A stretch of 64,000 bases of DNA from Sulfurisoma sediminicola (GTDB lineage: Bacteria > Pseudomonadota > Gammaproteobacteria > Burkholderiales > Rhodocyclaceae): the NCBI RefSeq assembly GCF_003865015.1, contig NZ_BHVV01000006.1, forward strand, positions 124,001 through 188,000, in the 5' to 3' direction. This document shows positions 1 through 10,607 of this stretch, one piece after another. Within the stretch, counting starts at the first letter, position 1. Each line of letters starts with the position of its first letter. The position numbers were made by a program, and so were the translations under genes. The notes below the pieces were generated by a model that was not told where the DNA came from, did not search any database, and saw only the letters and a list, made by a program, of their open reading frames with translations.

Positions 1-177
1 CGCAACAGCGTGGTACTGCACACCGGCGAGCTCGAGTCGCTCAAGCGCTTCAAGGACGACGTCAAGGAGGTCAAGGAAGGCTTCGAGTGCGGCCTCAACC
101 TGAAGAACTTCAACGACATCCAGGAAGGCGACCAACTCGAGGTGTTCGAGGTGCAGGAAATCGCCCGCAGCCTTTAA
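1..177 (+). CDS. infB: Translation initiation factor IF-2, C-terminal fragment
   Basis: The window opens inside a reading frame that ends with TAA at 175-177. The 58 visible residues ([17 protein letters not shown]... to EIARSL) match the last beta-barrel domain of IF-2, including the typical [11 protein letters not shown] stretch near the C-terminus. IF-2 is the GTPase that places initiator tRNA on the 30S subunit. The downstream order rbfA-truB-rpsO-pnp is the conserved infB operon order and supports the call. The N-terminal GTPase part lies upstream of the window. Confidence 0.93.
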   Translation, partial: RNSVVLHTGELESLKRFKDDVKEVKEGFECGLNLKNFNDIQEGDQLEVFEVQEIARSL

Positions 178-195
178 GCGCGGCGAAAGGTGGCG

Positions 196-600
196 ATGGC
201 GGCACGGCAGAATTCTGGGCACGGCTATTCGCGGGCGGATCGGGTCACCGAACAGATCCACCGCGAACTGTCGGAGCTGCTGCGGCAGGTCAAGGACCCG
301 CGTGTCGCCCACCTGCTGCCGCTGGTGACCCTCACCGGCGTCGAGATCACGGCCGACTACGCCCACGCCAAGGTGTTCTACACCTCGCTGGCCGGTCACG
401 AGCGCGACGAGGAGATTGCCAGGGGCCTGCGCCACGCGGCCGGCTTCCTGCGCCGCGAACTCGGCCGGCGCGTGCGCATCCATCACACGCCGGAACTGCA
501 TTTCACCTTCGACGCCTCGGTCGAGCGCGGCAGCTGGCTGTCGCGCCTGATCGACGAGGCGGTCGAGTCAGACAACAAGGGTGAAAAAACGGGTGAATAA
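196..600 (+). CDS. rbfA: 30S ribosome-binding factor RbfA
   Basis: This small KH-fold protein (134 aa) binds the 30S subunit late in maturation and is needed for 16S rRNA 5' end processing. Family signatures are visible: an N-terminal R-x-D-R-V-x-E-Q-I-H-R-E-L stretch, then VKDPRV and VTLTGVEITADYAHAKVFY, and a final helix ending in LSRLIDEAV. I chose ATG at 196 because GAAAGG at 185-190 lies 5 nt upstream; a GTG at 190 is also in frame. It follows infB by 18 nt and overlaps the truB start by 20 nt, so translation is probably coupled. Confidence 0.94.
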   Translation: MAARQNSGHGYSRADRVTEQIHRELSELLRQVKDPRVAHLLPLVTLTGVEITADYAHAKVFYTSLAGHERDEEIARGLRHAAGFLRRELGRRVRIHHTPELHFTFDASVERGSWLSRLIDEAVESDNKGEKTGE

Positions 601-1510
601 GCCGCGCCGCGCACCACGCCGTCAGGTCGATGGCGTGCTGCTGCTGGACAAGCCCGCCGGCTTGAGCTCGAACACCGCGCTGCAGGTCGCGCGACGCCTG
701 TTCAACGCCGAAAAGGCCGGGCACACCGGCACCCTCGATCCATTGGCGACCGGCCTGCTGCCGCTCTGCTTCGGCGAGGCCACCAAGTTCGCCGGCGAGT
801 TGCTCGACGCCGACAAGGCCTATCGCGCCACCCTCAAGCTCGGCATCACCACCGACACGGCCGACGCCGAGGGGCAGGTCTTGGCGACGCGGCCGGTGAG
901 CGTGACAGTCGACGCTTTCGACGCGGTGCTGCGGCAATTCCTCGGCGAAATCGACCAGGTGCCACCGATGTATTCGGCCCTCAAGCGCGATGGCAAGCCG
1001 CTCTACGAATATGCCCGGCAGGGCATCGAACTCGAGCGGGCGCCGCGGCGGGTGACTCTGCACGAACTGCGCTGCCTCGCCTTCGCCGGCGACACGGCCG
1101 AGATCGAGGTGGCCTGCAGCAAGGGCACCTACGTCCGCACGCTGGCGGCCGACATCGGCGAGGTTCTCGGCTGCGGTGCGCATCTGACGGCGCTGCGACG
1201 CATTCGCATCGGCGAACTCGGGCTCGCCGGCGCCGTGACGCTGGAACAGCTCGAAGGGCTGGAAATGACGGCACGGGAAGTCTGCCTCGCCCCGGCCGAC
1301 GCACTGGTGTCGAAACTGCCGTGCGCGGAGCTGTCCGGCCAGGAGGTCGCCCGCGTCCTCCACGGCCAGGCCGTGTGCTGGAACGGCGTGCCCGGCCAGC
1401 GCTGGCGGCTTTACGGCGAGGGGCGCTTCCTTGGCCTCGCCAGCGTGACGGCCGATGGCTGGCTGCAGCCCAAGCGTCTGCTGGCCGCAAATTTCGCCGC
1501 CGGTTCTTGA
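581..1510 (+). CDS. truB: tRNA pseudouridine(55) synthase TruB
   Basis: TruB makes pseudouridine 55 in the T-loop of nearly all tRNAs. The protein (309 aa, usual family length) carries the catalytic motif GHTGTLDPLATGLL with the nucleophilic Asp at about residue 53. It also shows the KAYRATLKLGITTDT and CSKGTYVRTLAADIG signatures and a C-terminal PUA-like region. The start is a GTG at 581 inside the rbfA 3' end; a second in-frame GTG at 593 has a better distance from AAGG (577-580) and could be the true start. Translation is probably coupled to rbfA. Confidence 0.94.
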   Translation: MKKRVNKPRRAPRRQVDGVLLLDKPAGLSSNTALQVARRLFNAEKAGHTGTLDPLATGLLPLCFGEATKFAGELLDADKAYRATLKLGITTDTADAEGQVLATRPVSVTVDAFDAVLRQFLGEIDQVPPMYSALKRDGKPLYEYARQGIELERAPRRVTLHELRCLAFAGDTAEIEVACSKGTYVRTLAADIGEVLGCGAHLTALRRIRIGELGLAGAVTLEQLEGLEMTAREVCLAPADALVSKLPCAELSGQEVARVLHGQAVCWNGVPGQRWRLYGEGRFLGLASVTADGWLQPKRLLAANFAAGS

Positions 1511-1536
1511 GCTTATCCGTGGTGCGCGTGTATAAT
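1507..1536 (+). promoter_or_regulatory. Sigma70 promoter of rpsO
   Basis: TTGAGC at 1507-1512 and a perfect TATAAT at 1531-1536 are 18 nt apart, about 45 nt upstream of the rpsO start. The -35 overlaps the truB stop codon. rpsO therefore probably has its own promoter inside the infB-pnp cluster. Confidence 0.75.
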
Positions 1537-1579
1537 CGCGCGCTTTCCGAAGTCAGACTGTTCGCAAGGATTCAAGAGA

Positions 1580-1849
1580 ATGGCCATTTCCACTGCCGAC
1601 AAGGCGAAAATCGTTACCGATTACCAGCGTGCCAAGGCCGATACGGGTTCCCCCGAGGTTCAGGTCGCGTTGCTGACCGCCCGCATCAATGACCTGACCG
1701 GCCACTTCAAGGCTCACGTCAAGGATCACCACTCGCGCCGCGGGCTGCTCAAGATGGTCAGCCAGCGTCGCAAGATGCTGGACTACCTCAAGGGCAAGAA
1801 CACCGACAGCTATCGCGCCCTGATCGAGCGCCTTGGCCTGCGCAAGTAA
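1580..1849 (+). CDS. rpsO: 30S ribosomal protein S15
   Basis: S15 (89 aa, the exact family length) binds the central domain of 16S rRNA and nucleates platform assembly. Signature stretches are [20 protein letters not shown], then [21 protein letters not shown] and a C-terminal [15 protein letters not shown] 1580 is preceded by AAGGA at 1566-1570. The gene has its own promoter and is followed by a hairpin with a T-run before pnp. In E. coli, S15 represses its own translation and the rpsO-pnp hairpin is a processing site; whether that holds here cannot be read from the sequence. Confidence 0.97.
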   Translation: MAISTADKAKIVTDYQRAKADTGSPEVQVALLTARINDLTGHFKAHVKDHHSRRGLLKMVSQRRKMLDYLKGKNTDSYRALIERLGLRK

Positions 1850-1909
1850 GTTTTCCTGCAACGGATCTCAAAATCGAGTTTCGCGCCATGCGCGAGGCCT
1901 GAATCAAAT

Positions 1910-1944
1910 GCCGGCACTGCCCACGCGGTCGTGCCGGCTTTTTT
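1910..1944 (+). terminator. Intrinsic terminator between rpsO and pnp
   Basis: GCCGGCAC (1910-1917) pairs with GTGCCGGC (1931-1938) and is followed at once by six T (1939-1944). It lies 60 nt after the rpsO stop, the position of the partial terminator and RNase III region in enterobacteria. Confidence 0.85.
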
Positions 1945-2003
1945 GTGCTGTGCATTGACTGCCAGTGCGGCGTTGGCCGCACGCTGATCAGAAAGGATTG
2001 AAC

Positions 2004-4112
<2,109 letters not shown>

Positions 4113-4144
4113 GTCCGGTCGCCCGCAAGGGCGGCTCAGGCAAC

Positions 4145-4172
4145 AAAAAAGGGCGCCGCGGCGTCCTTTTTT
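4145..4172 (+). terminator. Intrinsic terminator of pnp
   Basis: AAAAAAGGGCGCC (from 4145) pairs with GGCGTCCTTTTTT (to 4172) around a GCG loop. Flanking A and T runs make it work in both directions. It is 32 nt after the pnp stop. Confidence 0.88.
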
Positions 4173-4218
4173 GTTTGGCTAGTCAGGCGGCCATCTGCCT
4201 TTGGCTTCGGGCTTCGCT

Positions 4219-4326
4219 TAACGTTCGCTACGCTCACGTTAGCCTGCGCTGAAAACGACGAAGGCCAAGCAACGCTTGGCCTTCGTCTTTGCTTTTAGTT
4301 CCGGCGTAACTTGCTAGGGCAAGTTA
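4219..4326. repeat. Two REP-like palindromes in the pnp-dksA gap
   Basis: TAACGT (4219-4224) and ACGTTA (4236-4241) form one imperfect palindrome. TAACTTGC-TAGG-GCAAGTTA (4307-4326) is a perfect 8-bp inverted repeat. Both run into the same flank GTTAGCCTGC. CTTTTAGTT-CCGGCGT just before the second resembles the tRNA-Val leader near 31441. They look like copies of a short dispersed palindromic element. Confidence 0.55.
4257..4290. terminator. Bidirectional hairpin between pnp and dksA
   Basis: GACGAAGGCCAAG (4257-4269) pairs perfectly with CTTGGCCTTCGTC (4275-4287). AAAA lies on the left and TTT on the right, so it can act on both strands. It probably backs up termination of the convergent pnp and dksA transcripts. 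Confidence 0.7.
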
Positions 4327-4338
4327 GCCTGCACCAAG

Positions 4339-4367
4339 AAACAGATGACCTACTTGGCCATCTGTTT
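4339..4367 (-). terminator. dksA terminator overlapping its stop codon
   Basis: AAACAGATG (4339-4347) and CATCTGTTT (4359-4367) form a perfect 9-bp stem. The dksA stop codon (4350-4352) lies in the loop, so the last codons of dksA encode one arm. On the minus strand the hairpin ends in TTT. Confidence 0.6.
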
Positions 4368-4775
4368 CTCTCGCCGTTCCTCGAGCTCCTTGCAGTCGAT
4401 GCACATGGTGGCGGTGGGGCGGGCCTCGAGGCGCTTCAGGCCGATCTCGACGCCGCAGCTGTCGCAATAGCCATATTCGGCGGACTCGATGCGATCGATG
4501 GATTCGTCGATCTTCTTGATCAGCTTGCGCTCACGATCGCGGTTGCGCAGTTCGAGGGCGATGTCGGATTCCTGGCTGGCGCGGTCGTTGGGGTCGGCGA
4601 AGACGGTGGCCTCATCCTGCATGGTGTGCACGGTGCGCTCGATGTCGTCGAGCAGCTCCTGCTTCAGCGCATCGAGGATCTTGCGGAAGTGCGCCAGCTG
4701 TTTGCTGTTCATGTATTCCTCGCCTTTCTTGGCAGCGTAGGGCGGGAATTGCTTGTGCAGAAAATCTTCGGCCAT
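4350..4775 (-). CDS. dksA: RNA polymerase-binding transcription factor DksA
   Basis: DksA enters the RNA polymerase secondary channel and acts with ppGpp to reset rRNA and amino-acid promoters. The 141-residue protein shows the coiled-coil core (FRKILDALKQELLDDIERT) with its acidic tip DPNDRASQE. The C4 zinc finger CDSCGVEIG...MCIDC follows, and the C-terminus is REKQMAK. Although a good Shine-Dalgarno precedes the internal ATG of GEEYMN, this block is coding in E. coli DksA, so I keep the upstream ATG at 4775. A good minus-strand promoter lies 30-60 nt upstream. Confidence 0.95.
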   Translation of the reverse strand: MAEDFLHKQFPPYAAKKGEEYMNSKQLAHFRKILDALKQELLDDIERTVHTMQDEATVFADPNDRASQESDIALELRNRDRERKLIKKIDESIDRIESAEYGYCDSCGVEIGLKRLEARPTATMCIDCKELEERREKQMAK

Positions 4776-4805
4776 GCTCGAAAAATCCGGATTGGGGAAG
4801 TGCGC

Positions 4806-4834
4806 TTTATAAACGAAAGCGCGCCCCGCCGCAA
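4806..4834 (-). promoter_or_regulatory. Sigma70 promoter of dksA
   Basis: On the minus strand, TTGCGG (4834-4829) and TATAAA (4811-4806) are separated by exactly 17 nt. The -10 lies 31 nt upstream of the dksA ATG and inside a GCGCTTT/AAAGCGC inverted repeat. Confidence 0.65.
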
Positions 4835-4871
4835 GTCGCCGTCAGGGACAAGATATTCCTGCGCGCAACGA

Positions 4872-4900
4872 TTGACCGGGGTTCGCGGCATCAGTAGAAT
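4872..4900 (+). promoter_or_regulatory. Sigma70 promoter of the Pro-Arg-His tRNA operon
   Basis: TTGACC (4872-4877) and TAGAAT (4895-4900) are separated by 17 nt. The -10 ends 10 nt before the first tRNA, and GCGCGC follows it as a GC-rich discriminator. Such discriminators are typical of stringently controlled stable-RNA promoters. Confidence 0.85.
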
Positions 4901-4910
4901 GCGCGCTTCT

Positions 4911-4987
<77 letters not shown>

Positions 4988-5020
4988 AAGCGTTCCCCCG
5001 AATTTGGCAAGCTCATCGGA

Positions 5021-5097
5021 CTGCCCGTAGCTCAACCGGATAGAGCACCGGCCTTCTAAGCCGGGGGTTAGGGGTTCGAGTCCCTTCGGGCGGGCCA
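5021..5097 (+). tRNA. tRNA-Arg (anticodon TCT)
   Basis: This is a 77-nt cloverleaf. The acceptor CTGCCCG pairs with CGGGCGG (one G-T pair). The anticodon arm is CCGGC-CTTCTAA-GCCGG with anticodon TCT, and the T-loop is TTCGAGT. Discriminator G and CCA are encoded. It reads rare AGA and AGG codons and is the second gene of the tRNA operon. Confidence 0.95.
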
Positions 5098-5115
5098 GAA
5101 TTTGGTTTTATAGTG

Positions 5116-5191
5116 GTGGCTGTAGCTCAGTTGGTAGAGTCCTGGATTGTGATTCCAGTTGTCGTGGGTTCGAGCCCCATCAGCCACCCCA
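5116..5191 (+). tRNA. tRNA-His (anticodon GTG)
   Basis: This is a 76-nt cloverleaf. The acceptor GTGGCTG pairs with CAGCCAC, and the anticodon arm is CTGGA-TTGTGAT-TCCAG with GTG. The discriminator is C73 and CCA is encoded. A G at 5115 supplies the histidine-specific G-1. It is the last gene of the tRNA operon. Confidence 0.96.
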
Positions 5192-5195
5192 AACA

Positions 5196-5229
5196 AAAGG
5201 CGGCAAGATCTTTCGGTCTTGCCGCCTTT
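5196..5229. terminator. Bidirectional terminator between the tRNA operon and prmB
   Basis: AAAGGCGGCAAGA (5196-5208) pairs perfectly with TCTTGCCGCCTTT (5217-5229). It ends the tRNA operon on the plus strand and the dap-prmB operon, whose stop is at 5265, on the minus strand. Confidence 0.88.
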
Positions 5230-5264
5230 CCCTTTTCTGCATGCTGCAGCGCTGCGACCTGCCG

Positions 5265-6170
5265 TCAGCCCCGGTTCAGGTGTTCGAGATCGCGTGCGTG
5301 CAGCAGGAAGATCTTGCCTTCGGCATGCGCCGTGTCGATCCATGTCAACGGCAGTTCTGGGAAGGCGGCCTCCACGATCTCGCGGTTGTGACCGACCTCG
5401 ATGGCGAGCAGTCCTTCCGGCTTCAGGTGCCGCGGGGCCTCCGCCAGGATGGTGCGGACGATGTCCAGCCCGTCTTCGCCGGCGGCCAGCGCGAGGGAGG
5501 GCTCGCGCCGATACTCTTCCGGCAGGCTCGCCATGGCGGCGGCCGTGACGTAGGGCGGGTTGGAAATGATCAGATCGTAGCGGTGCTTGCCGAGCTTGCC
5601 GAAAACATCGGAGCGGACGACGCGGACCTGCTCGTCGAGGCCGTAGTCGGCGATATTGCGCTGCGCCACGGCCAGCGCATCCGCCGAAATGTCGACGGCA
5701 TCGACGCGGGCGTTCGGAAAGGCATGGGCCATGAGGATGGCGAGGCAGCCGGAGCCGGTGCACAGGTCGAGGGCATCGGCGATGGCCTCGGGATCGGCCA
5801 CCCAGGGTGCGAAGGATTCGCGGAGCAGCTCGGCGAAATAGGAGCGGGGCACGATGACCCGCTCGTCCACGTAGAAGCGGAAGTCGCCGAGCCAGGCTTC
5901 GTGCGTCAGGTAGGCGGCCGGCAGGCGGCGGGCGATGCGCTGCTGCAGGACGTTGAGCACGGCCAGCCGTTCGTCCGGCGTCAGACGGGCATCGAGGAAG
6001 ACCTCGAGCCGGTCGTGCGGCAGGTGCAGGGTGTGCAGGATGAGCCAGGCCGCCTCGTCGAAGGCGTTGTCGGTGCCGTGGCCGAAGAACAGCCCGGCCT
6101 CGGCGAAGCGACTGACCGCCCAGCGCAGCCAGTCGCGAAGGGTCAGCAGCTCGTCGGTCTGCGCGAACAT
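5265..6170 (-). CDS. prmB: Peptide chain release factor / ribosomal protein L3 glutamine methyltransferase (PrmB type)
   Basis: This is a SAM-dependent N5-glutamine methyltransferase of about 301 aa. An N-terminal helical region precedes the SAM motif LDLCTGSGCLAILMA, the acidic ribose-binding strand VDAVDISADAL, and the catalytic NPPY motif in IISNPPYV. Length and the long N-terminal part (LRWAVSRFAEAGLFFGHG) fit PrmB, which modifies ribosomal protein L3, better than PrmC. The frame is open further upstream, but the family N-terminus begins at MFAQTDELLTLRDW, so I use ATG 6170, two nt after the dapE stop. It is last in the dap operon. Confidence 0.9.
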   Translation of the reverse strand: MFAQTDELLTLRDWLRWAVSRFAEAGLFFGHGTDNAFDEAAWLILHTLHLPHDRLEVFLDARLTPDERLAVLNVLQQRIARRLPAAYLTHEAWLGDFRFYVDERVIVPRSYFAELLRESFAPWVADPEAIADALDLCTGSGCLAILMAHAFPNARVDAVDISADALAVAQRNIADYGLDEQVRVVRSDVFGKLGKHRYDLIISNPPYVTAAAMASLPEEYRREPSLALAAGEDGLDIVRTILAEAPRHLKPEGLLAIEVGHNREIVEAAFPELPLTWIDTAHAEGKIFLLHARDLEHLNRG

Positions 6171-6172
6171 GG

Positions 6173-7306
6173 TCAGGTCAGCAGGCGCTTCATCACGCCT
6201 TGGTAGATGTGCGCCAGCGGTTCCAGATCGGAGAGGGCGATACGCTCGTCGACCTTGTGGATCGTCGCGTTGATCGGGCCGAACTCGACGACTTCGGGGC
6301 AGATGTCGGCGATGAAGCGGCCATCCGAAGTGCCACCCGTGGTCGACAATTCGGTGCTGACATCGGCATGGGCCTCGATCGACTCCTTCAGTGCGGCGAC
6401 GAGCTTGCCCGGGCGCGTCAGGAAGGGCTTGCCGCCGAGCGTCCACACGATGTCGTAATCGAGCTTGTGGTAGGCGAGGATCTTTTCCACGCGCGATTTC
6501 AGTTCATCGGGCGTGCTGGCCGTCGAGAAGCGGAAATTGAACAGGATCTCGAAAGTTCCCGGCACGACGTTGGTCGCGCCGGTGCCGGCATGGGCGTTGG
6601 AAATCTGGAAGCTCGTCGGCGGGAAATACTCGTTGCCCTCGTCCCAGATCGTTCCGGCGAGCACGGCCAGCGCCGGCGCAGCGAGATGCACCGGGTTTTT
6701 CACCTGCTCGGGGTAGGCGACATGGCCCTGCACGCCCTTGACGACGAGCTTCGCCGAGAGCGAACCACGCCGGCCGTTCTTGATGGTGTCGCCGAAGCGC
6801 TTGGCCGAAGTGGGTTCGCCGACGACGCAGTAGTCGATGAGTTCATTGCGCGCCTTCAACGCCTCCACCACCTTGACGGTGCCGTGGATGGCGTCGCCTT
6901 CCTCGTCGGAGGTCAGCAGCAGCGCGAGCGAGCCATGGTGCCGCGGGTGCATGTGCACGAAGCGTTCGCAGGCGACGACGAAGGCGGCCAGCGAGGACTT
7001 CATGTCGGCGGCGCCGCGGCCATGAAGATGGCCGTCGTGCTCCGTCGCCTGGAACGGGTCGAAGGCCCAGCGTTCGGGCGGACCGGACGGCACGACGTCG
7101 GTGTGGCCGGCGAAGCAGAGCAGGGGCGCGGCGCTGCCGCGCCGGGCCCACAGGTTCGACACGCCACCGCTGTCGATGCGCTCGAGCTTGAAGCCGAGCG
7201 TGGCCAGTCGCTTGCCGATGAGGTCGAGGCAACCGGCGTCGTCGGGCGTGACCGAACGCCGCTCGATCAGCTGGCGGGCGAGCGAAAGCGTGGCACCGTC
7301 GCCCAT
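6173..7306 (-). CDS. dapE: Succinyl-diaminopimelate desuccinylase
   Basis: DapE hydrolyses N-succinyl-LL-diaminopimelate to LL-DAP and succinate in lysine and peptidoglycan synthesis. The 377-residue M20 metallopeptidase shows the dizinc site motifs [29 protein letters not shown] with the catalytic Glu, VVGEPTS, and a late IHKVDE. The [19 protein letters not shown] dimerisation region is also present. Its ATG overlaps the TGA of pilU by one base (TGATG), so translation is probably coupled. Stop and prmB start are 2 nt apart. Confidence 0.95.
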   Translation of the reverse strand: MGDGATLSLARQLIERRSVTPDDAGCLDLIGKRLATLGFKLERIDSGGVSNLWARRGSAAPLLCFAGHTDVVPSGPPERWAFDPFQATEHDGHLHGRGAADMKSSLAAFVVACERFVHMHPRHHGSLALLLTSDEEGDAIHGTVKVVEALKARNELIDYCVVGEPTSAKRFGDTIKNGRRGSLSAKLVVKGVQGHVAYPEQVKNPVHLAAPALAVLAGTIWDEGNEYFPPTSFQISNAHAGTGATNVVPGTFEILFNFRFSTASTPDELKSRVEKILAYHKLDYDIVWTLGGKPFLTRPGKLVAALKESIEAHADVSTELSTTGGTSDGRFIADICPEVVEFGPINATIHKVDERIALSDLEPLAHIYQGVMKRLLT

Positions 7307-8472
7307 CAGTTCTCCACGTTGAGGGTGAATTCGGAAAAGGAGGCGCCGCTCTCGGTGATTTCGGCTCCCGGCGGTGCGACGTCGATTTTCTGCTCCGTCT
7401 TGCCGGCGTTGGCTTCGGTGTTGTTGATCAGCCAGTGCAGGTTGTTGGCGGAGTCGGCATTGGCCATGGCCTCCTCGAGGGTGATGGTGCCGTCGCGGTA
7501 GAGCTTGACCAGGGCCTGCTCGAAGGTCTGCGAGCCCGGCGACATGCTCTGTTCCATCGCTTCCTTCATGCCGTTGAGGTCGCCCTTCTCGATCAGTTCG
7601 GCGAGGTGGCGCGAGTTCAGCATGACCTCGACCGCCGGCGTGCGGCCGCCGTCGGGTTTCTTCACCAGGCGTTGCGAGATCACGCACTTCAGCGTTACCG
7701 CGAGGTCGGCCAGCAGCGCCGGGCGGTTCTCCAGCGGGTAGAAGCTGATGATGCGGCTCATCGCGTGGTAGCTGTTGTTGGCGTGCAGCGTGGCGACGCA
7801 GAGATGGCCGGACTGGGCGTAGGCGATGGCCTGCGACATGGTCTCCTTGTCGCGGATCTCGCCGATGAAGATCACATCCGGCGCCTGGCGCAGCGCATTC
7901 TTCAGCGCCACCTGGAAGGTCTTGGTGTCCGCGCCCATTTCGCGCTGATTGACGATGGCCTTCTTGTTCCTGAAGATGAATTCGATCGGGTCCTCGAGGG
8001 TGAGAATGTGACCCGACTGGTTGGCGTTGCGGTGGTCGAGCATCGCCGTCAGCGTCGTCGACTTGCCCGAGCCGGTGGCGCCGACCATCAGGATCAGGCC
8101 GCGTTTTTCCATCACCGCCTCGAGCAGCACCGGCGGCAGGTTGAGCGTGTCGAAGCGCGGAATTTCCGTCGGGATGTAGCGCACGACGAAGGCGGGCGTG
8201 CCCTTCTGGCGCATCACCGAAACGCGGAAGTTGCCGACGCCCTCGAGGGCATAGCCGGTGTTCATCTCCAGCGTCTGTTCGAACTCCTTCAACTGGTGCT
8301 CGTTGAGTATCTCCTTGAGCAGCGCGTTGATGGTGTTCATGTCCATGACCGTCTGGTTGACGGGCATGGCGACGCCGTTGATCTTGATGTGGATCGGAGA
8401 GCCGACGGAGACGAAGATATCCGAGGCCTTCTTGTCGGCCATCAGCTGGAACAGACGGTCCATGGTGCCCAT
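7306..8472 (-). CDS. pilU: PilT/PilU-family type IV pilus retraction ATPase, PilU type
   Basis: This 388-residue hexameric motor ATPase belongs to the group that disassembles type IVa pili. Walker A is [10 protein letters not shown] (residues 131-140). The Asp-box (TLEDPIEF), the Walker B region [10 protein letters not shown] and the His-box [12 protein letters not shown] follow. The AIRNLIRE-type motif near the end of PilT is absent and the C-terminal tail is long and acidic, which favours PilU, usually a PilT-dependent accessory motor. ATG 8472 has GAGGAG 7 nt upstream. It sits inside a lysine operon between dapD and dapE, an odd functional mix; the PilT/PilU assignment is inference. Confidence 0.85.
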   Translation of the reverse strand: MGTMDRLFQLMADKKASDIFVSVGSPIHIKINGVAMPVNQTVMDMNTINALLKEILNEHQLKEFEQTLEMNTGYALEGVGNFRVSVMRQKGTPAFVVRYIPTEIPRFDTLNLPPVLLEAVMEKRGLILMVGATGSGKSTTLTAMLDHRNANQSGHILTLEDPIEFIFRNKKAIVNQREMGADTKTFQVALKNALRQAPDVIFIGEIRDKETMSQAIAYAQSGHLCVATLHANNSYHAMSRIISFYPLENRPALLADLAVTLKCVISQRLVKKPDGGRTPAVEVMLNSRHLAELIEKGDLNGMKEAMEQSMSPGSQTFEQALVKLYRDGTITLEEAMANADSANNLHWLINNTEANAGKTEQKIDVAPPGAEITESGASFSEFTLNVEN

Positions 8473-8496
8473 GTCGGTTCTCCTCGTGCGGCTGAA

Positions 8497-9315
<819 letters not shown>

Positions 9316-9336
9316 CTGGTTTTCCTTTGTGTCGAA

Positions 9337-10530
9337 TCAGAGTTTCTGGCAGAAGTCGGCGATGCGCTGCCCAGCTTCGAGGCATTCGTCGAGTCCCGCG
9401 ACCAGCGCGATGCGCACGTAGTTCGCGCCGGGATTGACGCCGTCCGCGTCGCGGGCGAGGAAGCTGCCGGGGAGGACGGTCACATTATATTGGTGGTGGA
9501 GTTCGCGGGCGAAGTCGGTATCGGGAATCGGCGTGCGTGCCCAGAGGTAGAAGCCGGCCTCGGGCACCGCGGTTTCGAGGTGGCGGGCGACGATGGGCGT
9601 GACCAGATCGAACTTCTCGGCGTAGAGGCGGCGGTTTTCGCGCACGTGGGCCTCGTCGTTCCAGGCAACGAGCGACGCGGCCTGCACCGCCGGGTTCATG
9701 GCGCCACCGTGGTAGGTACGGTAGAGCAGGAACTGCCTGATGACGGCCGCGTCGCCGGCGACGAAGCCCGAGCGCAGCCCCGGCACGTTGGAGCGCTTCG
9801 ACAGGCTGGAGAACATCACCAGCCGGCGGTAGTCGTCGCGACCGAGCTTGCGCGCCGCCTCGAGACCGCCGAGCGGCGGCGCCTTTTCGTCGAAATAGAT
9901 TTCCGAGTAGCACTCGTCCGAGGCAATGACGAAGCCGTGGCGGTCCGAAAGTTCGAACAGTCGTGCCCAGTCGTCGAGGTTCATCACCTTGCCCGTGGGA
10001 TTGCCGGGCGAACAGACATAGACGAGCTGGGTCCGCGCAAAAGTCGGCGCCGGAACCGCGCCGAAGTCCATGGTGAAACCGTGCGCCGGCAGCGTGTTGA
10101 GGAACAGCGGCGTGGCGCCGGCGAGCAGGGCCGCGCCTTCGTAGATCTGGTAGAAGGGGTTGGGGCAGATGACCGCGGCGCCCGGGCGGGAGCCGTCGAT
10201 CACGGCCTGGGCGAAAGCGAACAGCGCCTCGCGCGAGCCATTGACGGGAACCACCTCGGTCGCCGGATTCGGGGCCGGAATGCCGTAACGCCGCCCGATC
10301 CAGGCGGCGATGCCCTGGCGCAGGGCGTCGGTGCCCTGCGTGGTAGGATAATTCGCCAGTCCCGCCAGGTTTGCCGTCAGCGCCTCCTTGATGAAGGCCG
10401 GCGTCTCGTGTTGTGGCTCGCCGATCGACAGCTTGATTTCCTTGAGCCCCGCCGGCGGAGTGACACCCGCGAACAGTTGGCGCAGTTTCTCGAAGGGATA
10501 GGGCTGGAGCAGGTCGAGGCGGGGATTCAC
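9337..10530 (-). CDS. dapC: Succinyldiaminopimelate transaminase
   Basis: This fold-type I PLP aminotransferase converts N-succinyl-2-amino-6-ketopimelate to N-succinyl-LL-DAP. Visible motifs are KLSIGEPQHETP, the cofactor-binding NGSREALF, CSPGNPTGKV, SDECYSEIY with the PLP-binding Asp, and SSLSKRSNVPGLRSGF containing the Schiff-base Lys. The start is taken as GTG 10530 (397 aa, protein beginning MNPRLDLLQPYPFEKLR), because a minus-strand TATAAT lies 37-42 nt upstream and would be inside the longer frame. First gene of the dapC-dapD-pilU-dapE-prmB operon. Confidence 0.93.
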   Translation of the reverse strand: MNPRLDLLQPYPFEKLRQLFAGVTPPAGLKEIKLSIGEPQHETPAFIKEALTANLAGLANYPTTQGTDALRQGIAAWIGRRYGIPAPNPATEVVPVNGSREALFAFAQAVIDGSRPGAAVICPNPFYQIYEGAALLAGATPLFLNTLPAHGFTMDFGAVPAPTFARTQLVYVCSPGNPTGKVMNLDDWARLFELSDRHGFVIASDECYSEIYFDEKAPPLGGLEAARKLGRDDYRRLVMFSSLSKRSNVPGLRSGFVAGDAAVIRQFLLYRTYHGGAMNPAVQAASLVAWNDEAHVRENRRLYAEKFDLVTPIVARHLETAVPEAGFYLWARTPIPDTDFARELHHQYNVTVLPGSFLARDADGVNPGANYVRIALVAGLDECLEAGQRIADFCQKL

Positions 10531-10544
10531 GGAGAGGGACGAGG

Positions 10545-10574
10545 TTGGCGGCACTGGAAGTCGGGCATTATAGG
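10545..10574. promoter_or_regulatory. Divergent promoter region of dapC and the EamA gene
   Basis: ATTATA at 10567-10572 reads as a perfect TATAAT on the minus strand, upstream of dapC. The overlapping TATAGG (10569-10574) can serve the plus strand, with TTGGCG (10545-10550) 18 nt before it. No good minus-strand -35 is visible. Confidence 0.55.
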
Positions 10575-10607
10575 CTACGCCCCCGCCCCGCCGAGGCCAG
10601 GACCGCG

